From the NCBI RefSeq assembly GCF_000835495.1, contig NW_015622542.1, forward strand, positions 2,812,485 through 2,876,484: DNA of 64,000 nucleotides. Direction: 5' to 3'. The position numbers and the translations under genes are program-made. Positions 1 through 10,380 of the stretch are shown piece by piece. Positions within the stretch are counted from its first letter, which is position 1. Each line of letters opens with the position of its first letter. The notes below the pieces were generated by a model, which was not told the DNA's origin, ran no database searches, and was given only the letters and a program-made list of their open reading frames with translations. The stretch is from Cladophialophora immunda (taxonomy: Eukaryota > Ascomycota > Eurotiomycetes > Chaetothyriales > Herpotrichiellaceae).

Positions 1-843
1 TGGTTCTCATTCAGTGCCAGGCAAGACACAGCACCGATGGTAAGGTCCGAATACTTGCCGTCGTGGATTCTGCGGTTGAGTCGATTGAGAATCACCTTCA
101 TGAGCAGATGCGAGTCTTTGAACGTTTGATGCCCGGACCCGACGAAGAAGTGTGTGGCGCATGAGAATAGAATCGTGTGCAGGCTAACCTCGTCTGTCAC
201 AACGGCAGGAAGCCATATTGTTTCAATGGGGTTGTACGTGAGTCGCACCTTTCTGCTGATCGGATACATGGACGCAGCAAGGCGTGTAGGATCTTCGTTC
301 GGCGTCAGCAAATGACTATAGTGATAATTTGTGGGATAGAGGCATACAGTAGGTCATGAACTTTTGGAAGGAGCTCACTTCAGGATCGATGACCGTGTAA
401 AGGGCAGTGGCTGTTCCAGGAAGTGTCTGCTTGAGAAAAGATACATCCTTCCTTGCCTCCGCTAACTCGGTAGGGGGGATATGAAGCTTGACTTTCGTGT
501 CTGCTACTTGCTTCTCTGTCCTTTTGATCTGATCGGTCTTTTTCGACTTGGCAGGCTGTCTTTGTTTCCTCTCCGAGGGTTTGTACGCCATAAACTGGAT
601 TTGACCGGACTCCCTTGGATTGACCTTCGCCTGCGTGTCCCCAAGTCTAGCCTGAGGCGGAGACTTTGATCTTGTTTTGGCCTGCCCATTTGCAACCCTG
701 ATGGTAACTTCAGGCACGCGCGAGGTTTGGAGATCGAGCTCCTGGAATAGTGCGTCATTCTTGGCCTTCTTCTTGCGCCGTTGCCATCCTCTGTCCACCA
801 TGAACAGTGGCTGAGACGGGAAAATCACCGCTTCCTCGGCCAT
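1..843 (-). CDS. Fungal-specific transcription factor-like protein (C-terminus cut by window edge)
   Basis: Partial gene running off the left edge. I read two exons, 843-348 and 292-<1, with a 55-nt intron (293-347; donor GTATGC, branch CTGAC, acceptor AAG). The join gives a phase-correct reading through FMTYYPTRLAASMYPIS and on into a helical region with NPIETIWLP and HLLMKVILNRLN. That layout matches the fungal proteins with a basic, low-complexity N-terminus followed by a fungal-specific transcription factor-like helical domain. No Zn2Cys6 cluster is present at the N-terminus, which is usual for this group. The start at 843 (MAEEAV) is preferred; an in-frame ATG at 858 adds five residues. 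The role is inferred from family resemblance only, and no target can be named. Confidence 0.6.
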
Positions 844-1249
844 GATGGATAACTGCACAACTTCTCTGTCAATATCAACCCCCCGATTAGTAGACGTGAT
901 GACTCGTGTTCAATGAAAATCTGGAAATAGGTCTAGATTGTCAAGTGTCCGGAACGCCTGAGCATCGTAAGACGCCTGACTAATCGACGCCACCCGCAAG
1001 GCTGAATATCTCAGCCTCGTCTTCTTCGCATTCTGGCCCTTTTCACCGAAAAGCTTGAAGCCCTCGGCCGTAGACAGGGGCATCCTTGACCAGGTTTCGG
1101 CGCCCTCGGCCGAGAGAGCTGTCCAACCACAGAAGAGCTGCCGTTTGCAGGCAGCAACATTCCGGTTGTCCACAGGCCGATGGTACAATGATTGATACAA
1201 CCCTATTGATGGAGAACAAACTCGTCTTCCTTCGATCAAAAGACTCAAA
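844..1249. other. Intergenic region between divergent genes
   Basis: Separates the divergently read genes starting at 843 and 1250 and must hold both promoters. I see no clear TATA box, repeat or RNA gene. Confidence 0.5.
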
Positions 1250-2053
1250 ATGAAAGCCATTCTGACTGGGGCCACGGGCTTTATTGGGGGCGAAGTTCTC
1301 AACCAATGCCTCACACATCCTCAAATCACCTCGATTGTGGTGCTCTCTCGCCGTGCATTGCCCGAGCCGGCTGCAAGCAATTCCAAGGTCAAAGTCGTGA
1401 TTCTCCAGGACTTCACGAACTATCCCGATTCGGTATTGCCTGAGCTCAGAGACGCAGACTTTTGCATCTGGTAAGGGCCACTCTGCTTTCTTGAGGGCAC
1501 GTCCGAGCTTGGATGACCGACGCGTTTTGGAAGGTCTCTAGGCACATACACCGGCGGTGAAGAAGTCGAAGCCGGCTATCCACTCGCATTCTGCGAAGCA
1601 ATTGCCAAAGCCCGCAATGGAGCGACGACCAAGCTGTTCCGGATGGTCTACTTAAGCGGCATGTTCGTGATCAATGACCAGAATGCTTCGTTGTGGTTTC
1701 TCACCACGACTCGCAAGGCCAAGGTACCGCTTTGCCCATCGCACGTTTCCAGGAGACTCCATTTCTCTGACAACTCTGCTTAGGGGCTCGCGGAGACGAG
1801 GCTGCTGGCCTTTTCGGACGAGCAGAAACAGAACCACAAAAGCTGGGAGTCATATGTGGTCAGGCCCGGTGGTGTGCTGCACAAGCAGACCGCTGGCCTT
1901 AACACCGCCACATGTGGGAACAGACTCGTGATCGGTGTAGGTGTACTCGCGGCGGCCATGATCGAGACAGCTTTGGAGGGGAATCCTGAATACAAAATAT
2001 TTCATGCTCCACTGTTGGAGAAGGGAAGAGCTGCGCTCCGGAAAGCCAAGTGA
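1250..2053 (+). CDS. NAD(P)-binding Rossmann protein, epimerase/NmrA-like
   Basis: Three exons, 1250-1470, 1534-1723 and 1784-2053, give 226 aa. The introns are 63 and 60 nt with GTAAGG and GTACCG donors. The N-terminus has the dinucleotide-binding pattern TGATGFIG (residues 6-13), then a beta-alpha-beta pattern with VVLSRR. The first splice was chosen because it restores CIWSLGTYTGGEE, a stretch common in this family after the fourth beta strand. VYLSG lies where the catalytic Ser/Tyr region would be, but I see no clear YxxxK, so a redox or NADPH-sensing role is as likely as catalysis. The protein is short compared with full epimerases (about 300 aa). Its substrate is unknown. It converges on the SDR gene at 2210-3307 with 156 nt between the ends. 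Confidence 0.8.
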
Positions 2054-2209
2054 TTATCTCAAGAGGGGATTGACCATCGCTGTGTGTTGAATGCAAGTGC
2101 AGCAAGATAGGAAAGCCGTCGTCAATTTCCCATGTTGACAATCTGTTCGACTGCGCCGCTTTGTATAAAACTGCCTCGTCCACCCCCAATCCGTTAAAGC
2201 ACCTGGCTC

Positions 2210-3307
2210 CTAGAGATAGTCGATCACCTGCTTCTCGCTCCAGGCCCAGAAATCTTCGGCTATACCACTCCCTCCATCCGCTTTGCTCTTACCTGCTTCC
2301 TCGATATCAGCCCTCAACTTCCCGACGCGACCCCAAGGCATTAGCCATGCCCCCGTTTTCTCGAGTGTGATCTCTGGGGAGAGACCGCCGAATAGCTCGG
2401 TATATGCGCCATAGAGAGGGTCGTATTGCAGGGGACGCATGAGGATCTGTCCCCATCTAGGAACGTGCCGCGGCAGATCTGAGTGCAGGTTTCCGGGGTT
2501 GCCGCTCTGGGTGAAACGGATGTGTTAGCCAGAGTCCCAAGATACGGCGTGGCAGAACCGGCTAGACGTACCACAGCAATAACGCCATCGCGTCTGTACA
2601 GGTTTGCGAATTGCAGAGCATACAGCGCATTCCCGGCCTTGCTTACACCGTACATATAGGTTGGATCCTTTTCCCTTTCATCCATCAACCGAAGCATATC
2701 CACTCCTCCAGTCGGCGCAAAGAGGTATGTGGCAGATGAGGCCACAAACACCACCCGGACTGAGCTCGGTAGAGAGATCTTGGCCGTGGTCAACAGCATC
2801 GGCGTCAAAAGCTTAGTGAACAGAAATGGAGCCAGGCAGTTGACGCCGAGTTGTAAGTCCCACCCTTGCTTGGTCTTCGAGCCAGCAGGAGGGGTTAGAA
2901 CTGCAGCATTATTCCACAGGACATCGAGGCGGCTTTCCCTCGAAAGGAACTCTTCCGCTGCTGCTTTGACGCTATTCAGATCCTCGAGGTCGATGTTTAG
3001 ATAAATGAGTCTGCCTGTGGAATTCGGGCTCTGAGTTTTAATATCTGCGTTGACTTCGAGGGCACGCTCTTGGTTTCTCGCTGCGGTGTAGACTGTCGCA
3101 TTTTTCGAGTAGAGGATGCTGACCAGGGCCTTGCCCACTCCACTGGTGGTTCCGGTAACGATGAATACCTGGAGTCCCGCTCAGCATGGCACGAGCAGAT
3201 TCAACAACGGCTTCACGCACCTTTCCTGTCTGGTCGCCCAGTTCCTTTTCTGTAAATCCAGGCCGGGGTGGGAACGATTCTCTGAGAAATTGAAGGTAGT
3301 TGTTCAT
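2210..3307 (-). CDS. Short-chain dehydrogenase/reductase (WWOX/retinol dehydrogenase-like)
   Basis: Three exons, 3307-3221, 3168-2572 and 2506-2210, give 326 aa; introns are 52 and 65 nt. The cofactor motif TGTTSGVGK is at residues 34-42. NNAAV (about 115-119), the strand ending in VASSA (about 173), and the catalytic pair in YGVSK (Tyr202, Lys206) follow in the expected SDR order. After the second intron SGNPGNLHSDLPRH gives the PG motif usual after the active site. The extended C-terminal half with WSEKQV is typical of fungal proteins annotated as short-chain dehydrogenases acting on lipophilic alcohols or ketones. It is probably cytosolic or membrane-associated and NAD(P)-dependent. The substrate cannot be told from sequence. 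The start is the first ATG that keeps the MNNYLQF leader seen in relatives. Confidence 0.85.
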
Positions 3308-3783
3308 CGTGATAGTCGATGTATGTCTGCTAGGATGAATGTCTCATAATAGTCTTTGTCGAAGAGAAGGGGGCAGCGAGAAAGGTGACAAGACGGATAC
3401 TTTGTCGACGCATTCACGTTTTCGCACATCACGGTCCCGTAACCGAGAACCACCATCGCAATCTCAGGCTTCTGAAGATCTTAGAGTCATTGTTCTCTGT
3501 ATCGGCCAATGGCAAAATCGTGACGGGTGGCCTGAATGTCGTTTGTAGGTACATGAGCGGAGTTGTAACTCGGAGTTCTCGGCCGAGCACATTTTATAGA
3601 AGGTCATCAGGCCCCTAGATTAGAAGAGAGCGCTCTCATCTTCTGTCCATCCCTCTGTCCATCTGGAGAAGTTGCCGGGGTCTTTATCTCGAAAGCATCT
3701 TTGCTTGGCTCCAGGGAGAAACTCGTTGCCGATCCCAAGCATTACATTCGACTCTTGCTACGAGCAGTTGGGAGTTTTTGGCC
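3308..3783. other. Intergenic region
   Basis: Upstream of the SDR and downstream of the Zn2Cys6 gene, both on the minus strand. I see no supported gene. Confidence 0.5.
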
Positions 3784-5984
3784 TCAGGCATTCCAGTCAG
3801 GGACGTTCCACAAACTAAACGAGCCACCCCAGGCAGGAATCGTGTCGAAGTCCCATGCTTGCAAAGGAGGAATCCAACCAGAGTCAGGTATATTCGCTTG
3901 CTCAAATGACAGATGATGGCCGTGAACGGGTCCATTGGAGACGCCACTGAGTTGCGGGCCACTTTGAACCTGATTTGACCGCAACAGAGCGTCGATTGGA
4001 TCGTCTTCGTCAAGACCGTCCTGCACAACGGTAACTGGTGTCGGGCCAACTGGGGTACGGTTCCGGGAAATGACAATGGGGCCAAAGAATGGTATGGTAA
4101 ATCGCAGTGTGTCGCTTGTGTTGTGATCCCCGGCACCGTTCTTTAATGCTAGAAGCGCCTCCATGACCTCAACCCCTTGGCGAGCCATGAACTCTCGTGG
4201 TCCTCGAGAGACCGCTCGCATGGATTCCACGACATTGGACACCAGTCTCATGTCTTTCTCTCCATCAGAAGTGGCGGTGTCTCGTGTTGCAGATTCAACT
4301 CGATTGAGAATGAGTGTTGCGGCCGCAATGACGGTCCCAAAATCAACAACACGAGCGGTATTCTGAGTGTTGTTTGTGTCTCGGAGAGCAAGGTATCGGC
4401 GAAGATGCTCTCGCGACGCGGTCAGACAAGCGAATCTGCTGTACTCGTACTTGCTGTCGGTGAACGCTCGCAGCATCCAGGGTATGTGCAAGATGATCGT
4501 AATTTGATAGAACCATATTTGGTTCAGCACCAATTTGAAAGGATCCTCCCCGGCCAGGGGCTGAGGCGAGCTGTATAATGCTGGGATCGTCGTCAGCATA
4601 TCGCCCATATCCTTCGCAAGCTTTTCAAGCTTTTCGTCGATGTCCAGCGTCGTGGTATACCCAGGAGCCGGTTCTTTTTGGTTTCGCGCAGCAATCAAAC
4701 CGGCAATCACGCAGAGTCTGCGCTCAAAAACATCAAGGAAGTTGATGATAGGCGCCATCACCCCATCTTCACCAAAGCAATCGTTGCCAACGCCACATGG
4801 AAGCCCAAGGATAGGAGCCAGAAAGCGATCAAGCATTACGGTTCTGACCCACATCATGGCATCGGGTCTCTGACTGGCATCATCGCTATCTGAATTCCGG
4901 ATACAGCTGAGATAGCTCTTTTGCAACCCCAAAAATTGGGCGGTGCACAAAGCTCGACGACCAGCAAGCCAAGCTCTGCGCAGGTTACCATCATTGATGT
5001 AGAATATGCTCTGTAGAAGGAGGCACTCCAAGCCCTCCATTGTACAAGCAAAATCATCTTTCGAAGTAACGAGATCCGCCACGTAGTACAGGTACTTCTG
5101 TAGCACAGTGTCAATAGGCGAGTGGAATTGGAGTCTCGAAGTGTCGAATTCCGGAGGCATTTGTTGGATGAGAATTGCAAAATGCATCAGTGTTCGCGCT
5201 ATAGTTAGTGGTGAGCCTTTGGACAAAGTGGTGATGTCGAAGTCTGTCTGCGTCGAGTTCCCATTGGCAGCATAAAGCATGTGGCCAAGGCCCCAGGCGT
5301 TCTTTCCAGAGCATTCATTAGCAGCGTGACCCGGCGCGATGCTTTCTAGCACTCACCGTGGAACCAGCAATCAGATCTGCGTCCTCCTGTGTGGGGAGCA
5401 GTGCGCTAAGTACCAGACGCAGCTTCTCCAGCTTAGCATTCTGAGGACCTCCCGCACCTTGGGACGGGCTGCGATGGTCCGGGCCGCTTGAAGGAGTTGA
5501 CTGTTCTTGGTGACCAAACTATGACCATGAGCCATTTCCGATCATGTTGCAACTAAGCGGTTTGTCAAACGTACAACTGCATTGTCGAATAGAGATATAA
5601 GGGGCGGATGAGTGTGCCCTTCGATCGGTGCGGTTATTGATCCATCTCCGGCCCCCACATTCAACGCAGCCTCGACAGCATCCAAGGATTCAACGTCTGT
5701 CAATTTCTCCAGGAGAGATTCCACACGCCGCAGTCTTGCGCTGAGTTCGAGATTGTAGGAATCGGGGGCTTCGGCTGAATGCTCCCATCTCTCACAATCA
5801 ATGCCTCGGCCGGCACAGGCAGTGCATTTGTCTGACGCATTGGAGCTCAAGTCACACCTAATCTTTCGCCTTCTGCCTGCAGCTTGTTAGAGGAGATGGT
5901 AGAAATCGACATACAGAACGCAGGGAACCTACACTCGAGACAGCTATTCACCACCCGCCGAATCTTCTTCCGAGGAGGCTCCAT
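3784..5984 (-). CDS. Zn2Cys6 transcription factor with fungal-specific middle homology region
   Basis: Four exons, 5984-5933, 5876-5575, 5518-5357 and 5301-3784, give 677 aa; introns are 55-56 nt. The first intron splits the codon of the second zinc-binding cysteine, and joining it gives a full Zn2Cys6 cluster at Cys15, 18, 25, 35, 38 and 45 with the basic stretch RRRKIR between. A short coiled linker follows (ELSARLRRVESLLEKL, about residues 63-78). The large last exon is a helical regulatory domain including a conserved-looking DAMMWVRTVMLDR segment and CLTASREHLRRYLALR. This is a nuclear DNA-binding regulator. It is divergent from the sugar transporter at 6773, with 788 bp between the starts, so that transporter is a reasonable candidate target (inference). 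Confidence 0.88.
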
Positions 5985-6772
5985 CTTATTGTTTCATGGC
6001 GCCAAACCATCTCCAAAGGACACCCGTCAGCACGAGATTTTGTGATCGTGCATAGTTCTGCATTACGTAATCTGATAATGTGCCTCCGCGCTATATGCTT
6101 GACCGTACTGCACCTCCGCTCCGACTCACCAATCGTATTCTACCCGCTTGCCTCTCTGCTATCGCCCCCGACGCTCCAACTTCTCCTCCTCTTTTCAATG
6201 TAACGATAACATTCTGATATCCCATCTATCGCAGATCCCCGCTTAGTTGAGGGCTAGGACTCGCTCTTAGGGCCTCGACCTGCGTCGCTCCTCCATGTAA
6301 CAGTGCAATCGCATGGGTTTGCCCCGACGATCCTGGCACCGACCTTGCCTTCCTCGCCTCGATTTGGCCCGAGTCATACGACAAGATGGATGCTATCGAC
6401 GAGCCAGACGAGCAGCAGCCGCTTTTGGCACGTCGGTCGAATCAGGTGCCACCGGCAATTCAAGTTGATAGCGAAGGTGAGGCTTTGCCCTCGTGGCCAT
6501 GATTTCCAACCACGCGAATGGGACACCATTCCATTCCAGACCCTGGCCACATCCCTCGGGCTGCTGTATCTCGCTACCGCCAGGAGGGGTCAAGTCAAGC
6601 GGCAAAGACTGATGAACGCGGTTCTCAAGCTCTTATCGTCCTTGATAACGCAGACTTGTTTGGAAGCGTTTATCAATTGACTATCGCCCGTCATCTGCCA
6701 CTGTCTGTGCGCTCTACTTCTTCCAACTTCCAAAGGACCTGATCAACGGCGCTCACTGCGGGAACCACAGAT
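5985..6772. promoter_or_regulatory. Divergent promoter region, regulator/sugar transporter
   Basis: 788 bp between the oppositely read Zn2Cys6 gene and the MFS sugar transporter. It must contain both promoters. ORFs inside it look like chance frames. No TATA box or CGG-repeat operator stood out. Confidence 0.4.
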
Positions 6773-8686
6773 ATGGACAAGGATATTGAGATCAGAAAAG
6801 AGCCCGTGGGCGTCATTGCGACTGCCTCTATTGACGAAATCAACGCTGAAGCACGCACAGCCACCGACAAAGAACATAGACACTCGTTCTGGGAAGCCGT
6901 GAGGCTGTACCCGGCAGCTGTCGGATGGTCTCTCTTCTTTTCACTGGGTGTTATCATGTAAGTGACCGACATAGTGGAGCACTCACATATTTTTCTAACA
7001 AGTGCATACTCAGGTGTGCCTTTGATCCGCAACTTTTAGGCCAGCTGTATGCGACGCCAGCATTTCAGCGTGACTTCGGTTATCTCTACGACGGAAGCTA
7101 TATTGTCTCGGCCCCATGGCAAACCGGCCTGAGCATGGGCTCCCCAATCGGCCAAGTCGTCGGAGCATTCTTCGCGGCTTATCCGATGGAGTGGTTCGGG
7201 CGTAAGAAGACATTCGGAGCATGTGTCATCCTCACGACCGGTTTCGTCTTTATCCAGTTCTTTGCCAGATCACTTCCCGTCCTGCTTGCGGGCGAATTAC
7301 TCGGAGGATTGGTCTTGGGGAGCTATGCCGTTATCGCCCCGGCGTATGCATCAGAGGTGTGCCCTTTGGCCCTTCGAGGTGTTTTGACATCCTGCACGAA
7401 CATCTGCTTCGTGACAGGCCAATTGATTGCAAATGGCGTCATTGCTGGGACGCATGTACTTGACAGCCACTGGGCTTATAGCGCGCCGTTCGCTATCCAA
7501 TGGCTCTGGCCACTTGTTATTCTGATTGGTTTGCCATTTGCTCCTGAAAGGTGAGAGCTCCCGTGTTCACTCCCCCCCTCATTCGTCTGCTAACGTGAAT
7601 TTAGCCCGTGGTGGCTGCAACGACAAGGTCGGTTCGAGGATGCCGAAAAGTCTCTCAAGCGACTAGCCTCGCCCAAGGTCGACGTTCGACCTACTCTGGC
7701 CATGATAATCGAGACGGATCGATTGGAGAGAGAAATCGAGGCGGGTTCCACTGTACGTTCTTCTGTTCTTGTGGCCTTTTCCCCAGAAGTCACTGGTGGT
7801 TGGCACTCTAGCAACCTGTTTCACGGGACTGACAATTTTGCATAGTACTCGGATTGTTTCAAGAAGATCAACATCCGCCGGACCGAGATTGCCGTCGGTG
7901 TTTATACCATCCAAGTCCTGTCCGGCATCTACCTGGTCGGCTATGCCACCTACTTCTTTACCCGTATGTGAAATGGACCGCCCTCCTTCTGTCCGTGTAA
8001 GTTGCTCACCCGGATCTAGTTGCTGGCCTGCCCTCCGACCAGGCGTTCAACATGGGTGTTGGCTTCCTCGCGATCGGCTTCGTGGGGACTTGTCTCTCAT
8101 GGATCCTGCTGATCTACTTCGGCCGCCGGACCATCTACAACACGGGCCTGGCGCTGCTGGCGGTCCTCCAGATCATCATCGGGATCCTGGACTGCGCGCC
8201 CCACTACGACAGCAGGCCCTCCATTTCTTGGGCCCAGAGCGTCCTGATGCTGATCTGGAACTTCATCTACGACTTGTCCATCGGGCCCGTGTGCTTCGTC
8301 CTCCTCTGCGAGGTGTCGGCCACCAGAGTGCGCGGGAAAACCATCGCCATCGCCACCGCCGTCCAGGCCACCGCCGGCATCGTCATGACCGTGGCGATTC
8401 CCTACATGATCAACCCCGACCAAGCGGACATGCGAGGAAAACTCGGCTTCTTCTTTGGCGGACTGGCGGCGCTGTGTCTGACGTGGTCATACTTCCGAGT
8501 CCCTGAACTGTGAGTTACCGCTTTTGTCCGCCGTTTGGCACTGATCTGTCTCGTTCAACGATGGATGAACCGTTACTGACTCTATTGCTCCACTACAGGA
8601 AAGGGAGAACGTACCAGGAAGTCGACATCATGTTCGAGCGCAACATCAAGACGAAGGACTTCAAGCACTACGTGGTCACCGCTTGA
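6773..8686 (+). CDS. MFS sugar transporter, alpha-glucoside:H+ symporter type
   Basis: Six exons, 6773-6957, 7014-7550, 7605-7752, 7846-7963, 8020-8509 and 8599-8686, give 521 aa. The introns (54-93 nt) have good donors, three of them GTAAGT, GTGAGA or GTGAGT. About 12 hydrophobic segments are visible. EWFGRKKT lies between TM2 and TM3 (the GRR/K signature of sugar porters), PESPWWL follows TM6, and YFGRR follows TM8. The motif CEVSATRVRGKT is near TM10-11. The leader with HSFWEAVRLYPAAVGWSLFFSLGVIM is typical of maltose/alpha-glucoside permeases such as the MAL family. The likely role is proton-coupled uptake of a di- or oligosaccharide across the plasma membrane. No glycosidase gene is adjacent. 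The gene is divergent from a Zn2Cys6 regulator. Confidence 0.9.
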
Positions 8687-9156
8687 GACGCAAGACGAAC
8701 AGTACCAACCAAATGGAGGCATTTGGGGTTCATTGTGTGGACTGCTTTACGAGATATTTGATCTGGCCACGGCGTCTTATAGGACTGAGACAGCCCCTAG
8801 TTTGTACTTCCCAACGGCGGACCACCAAGCCAGCAGTCCTGATGTTACTTGGCCTATAGTCCCGAAGCGCCAATGAAGAAGTTGTGAGACCTGCAGTCTT
8901 CAGCCATAGAAAGCCTCGCTGTCGTCGTTTCTCTTTCTCCAGTAACCCAGAAGTCTTTTAAAAAGTCTGGAATCCAATCCATCTAAAATTAAAACTTTTG
9001 ACATGCCTCTCAAACGCCCTTTTGCGCCGGACCAACAATGCCGTCTAACCACAAGGCGAAAAAAGAGATGGCCTCGCAACGTCGAACGCCGGGTATCATG
9101 GTCGCATCAGCTTCATCCAGTCCGTACACGAGTGATCATGACCGCGGCGCACCAAA
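8687..9156. other. Tail-to-tail intergenic region
   Basis: Between the convergent 3' ends of the transporter and the Rlp24 gene. It probably holds both 3' UTRs. No gene is seen. Confidence 0.5.
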
Positions 9157-9819
9157 TCAGTCGAGATCCATCTCTTCCTCCGTGCCTCCACCGACGAGCA
9201 TCTTCCTCTTCCTCTTCTGCCTGACCCTCTCCTCGCCCAGGACCCTGCTGGTCTCCAGATCTCGCTTGACCTGTTCGACCATGGGCTCCATCTCGGCCCT
9301 CGCGGCCTCCAGATCGGCCAGCTCCTTCTTGATCAAGTGCTCGCCCTGGGCGACCACCTTGAGGTCCTGTCTGCGGCGCGCGTCCCTCTGGGCCTTGCCG
9401 CTCAGCCTCCGCCGGGTATACACGCGTTCCCTCCGTGCCCGGATCTCCTCGATCCGCTCCATGGCCTTCATGGTCGCCTGGACCAGGGTCCGGTCGTACT
9501 TGACGGGGGCGTTGCGCCGCTTCGCGAACTGCGACAGCAGCAGGTTCTGGTCGACGATCATCTCCTTGCCGCGGAGCGCGCGGTGCGTCTTGGTCCACTT
9601 GAGTTTGCGGGGCTGGCGCTTCATCTTGAAGTTCTTGTGGCACTTGGAGCGGCAGAACCGGAACACCTTGGCGTCGTTGCGCACAAAGGTGATGCCCTTG
9701 GAAGGGTAGACGGGCCGGGAGCACAGATGGCACGTTTCGATCCTGCGGGAGACCAGATGTGTTAGCACGAACGAATAAGAGGAGTGTTAGGAGGACAAGT
9801 CGGGTGCGGCGAACCTCAT
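9157..9819 (-). CDS. RLP24: Ribosome biogenesis protein Rlp24 (L24e family)
   Basis: Two exons, 9819-9815 (only ATGAG) and 9742-9157, give 196 aa; the intron is 72 nt with a GTTCGC donor. The join yields MRIETCHLC, the invariant start of eL24-like proteins. Zinc-binding Cys6, Cys9, Cys32 and Cys36 (CHLC...FCRSKC) are all present. The C-terminal half is long, basic and coiled (RIEEIRARRERVYTRRRLSGKAQRD), which separates Rlp24 from the shorter ribosomal eL24. In yeast, Rlp24 holds the eL24 site on pre-60S particles and is released by the AAA ATPase Drg1 in the cytoplasm. This is a housekeeping gene. The five-nucleotide first exon is seen directly, but only if translation starts at this conserved methionine. 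Confidence 0.95.
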
Positions 9820-10380
9820 GGCGGCGGTGGTGAGTCGTTGATGGACTGCAACGGGGGACTTTGGAGGGCTTCGATTGAAGAGACAACTCCCTAAGACCAC
9901 AATCCTCGTAGACTGGCAGTAGCTGCGACGGCCCTTCTCGCACTCAGGCTGCCCGCAAATCGGCGGTTTGAAATAGGTATCAATGCCACCTTCAAGGACA
10001 TTGCAGAAACGCAGAATTGCGGAAAATCCTTGCCAAGGCGTTGGAAAAAGTGCCACCAACGCCGAGTTTCCTTTCGGCTGCGTCTTTGCCTTTTTTGGAA
10101 TAGTCCCGTGCCGCCTTGTGCCTTCGACGTCATCAAAAACGAGTGTCACGTGCACGCCGCTTGCACAGTGTACACGCCACAGGTCCCAATATGCTAGAGT
10201 CAGACGACTTCTGCAACACGAAAGAAGACATGTTGTATCCCATTATCGAAACCGTCTACCGGCAATATGTAAATGTCCCATATCTTCCGCCTCTCTCAAA
10301 GATCCACCAAGTTCTGCGTGCGCTGGAGATGATCCAGGACTTGACCGAGACATTCACACACCTGCCCATATAAGAGGCCC
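9820..10380. promoter_or_regulatory. Divergent promoter region, RLP24/Zn2Cys6-DUF3425 gene
   Basis: 561 bp between divergent starts. It contains a 60-codon ORF (10191-10373) ending 7 nt before the regulator ATG, listed separately. Confidence 0.4.
10191..10373 (+). other. Short ORF directly upstream of regulator (possible uORF or relic)
   Basis: An open frame of 60 codons from ATG 10191 to TAA 10373, ending 7 nt before the ATG of the regulator at 10381. Its composition is protein-like, with EDMLYPIIETVYRQY and a helical end containing ALEMIQDLTETF. If the transcript starts upstream of 10191, this frame would be translated first and would limit initiation at 10381. It could equally be an exon remnant or a chance frame. 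I recognise no family. Confidence 0.3.
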
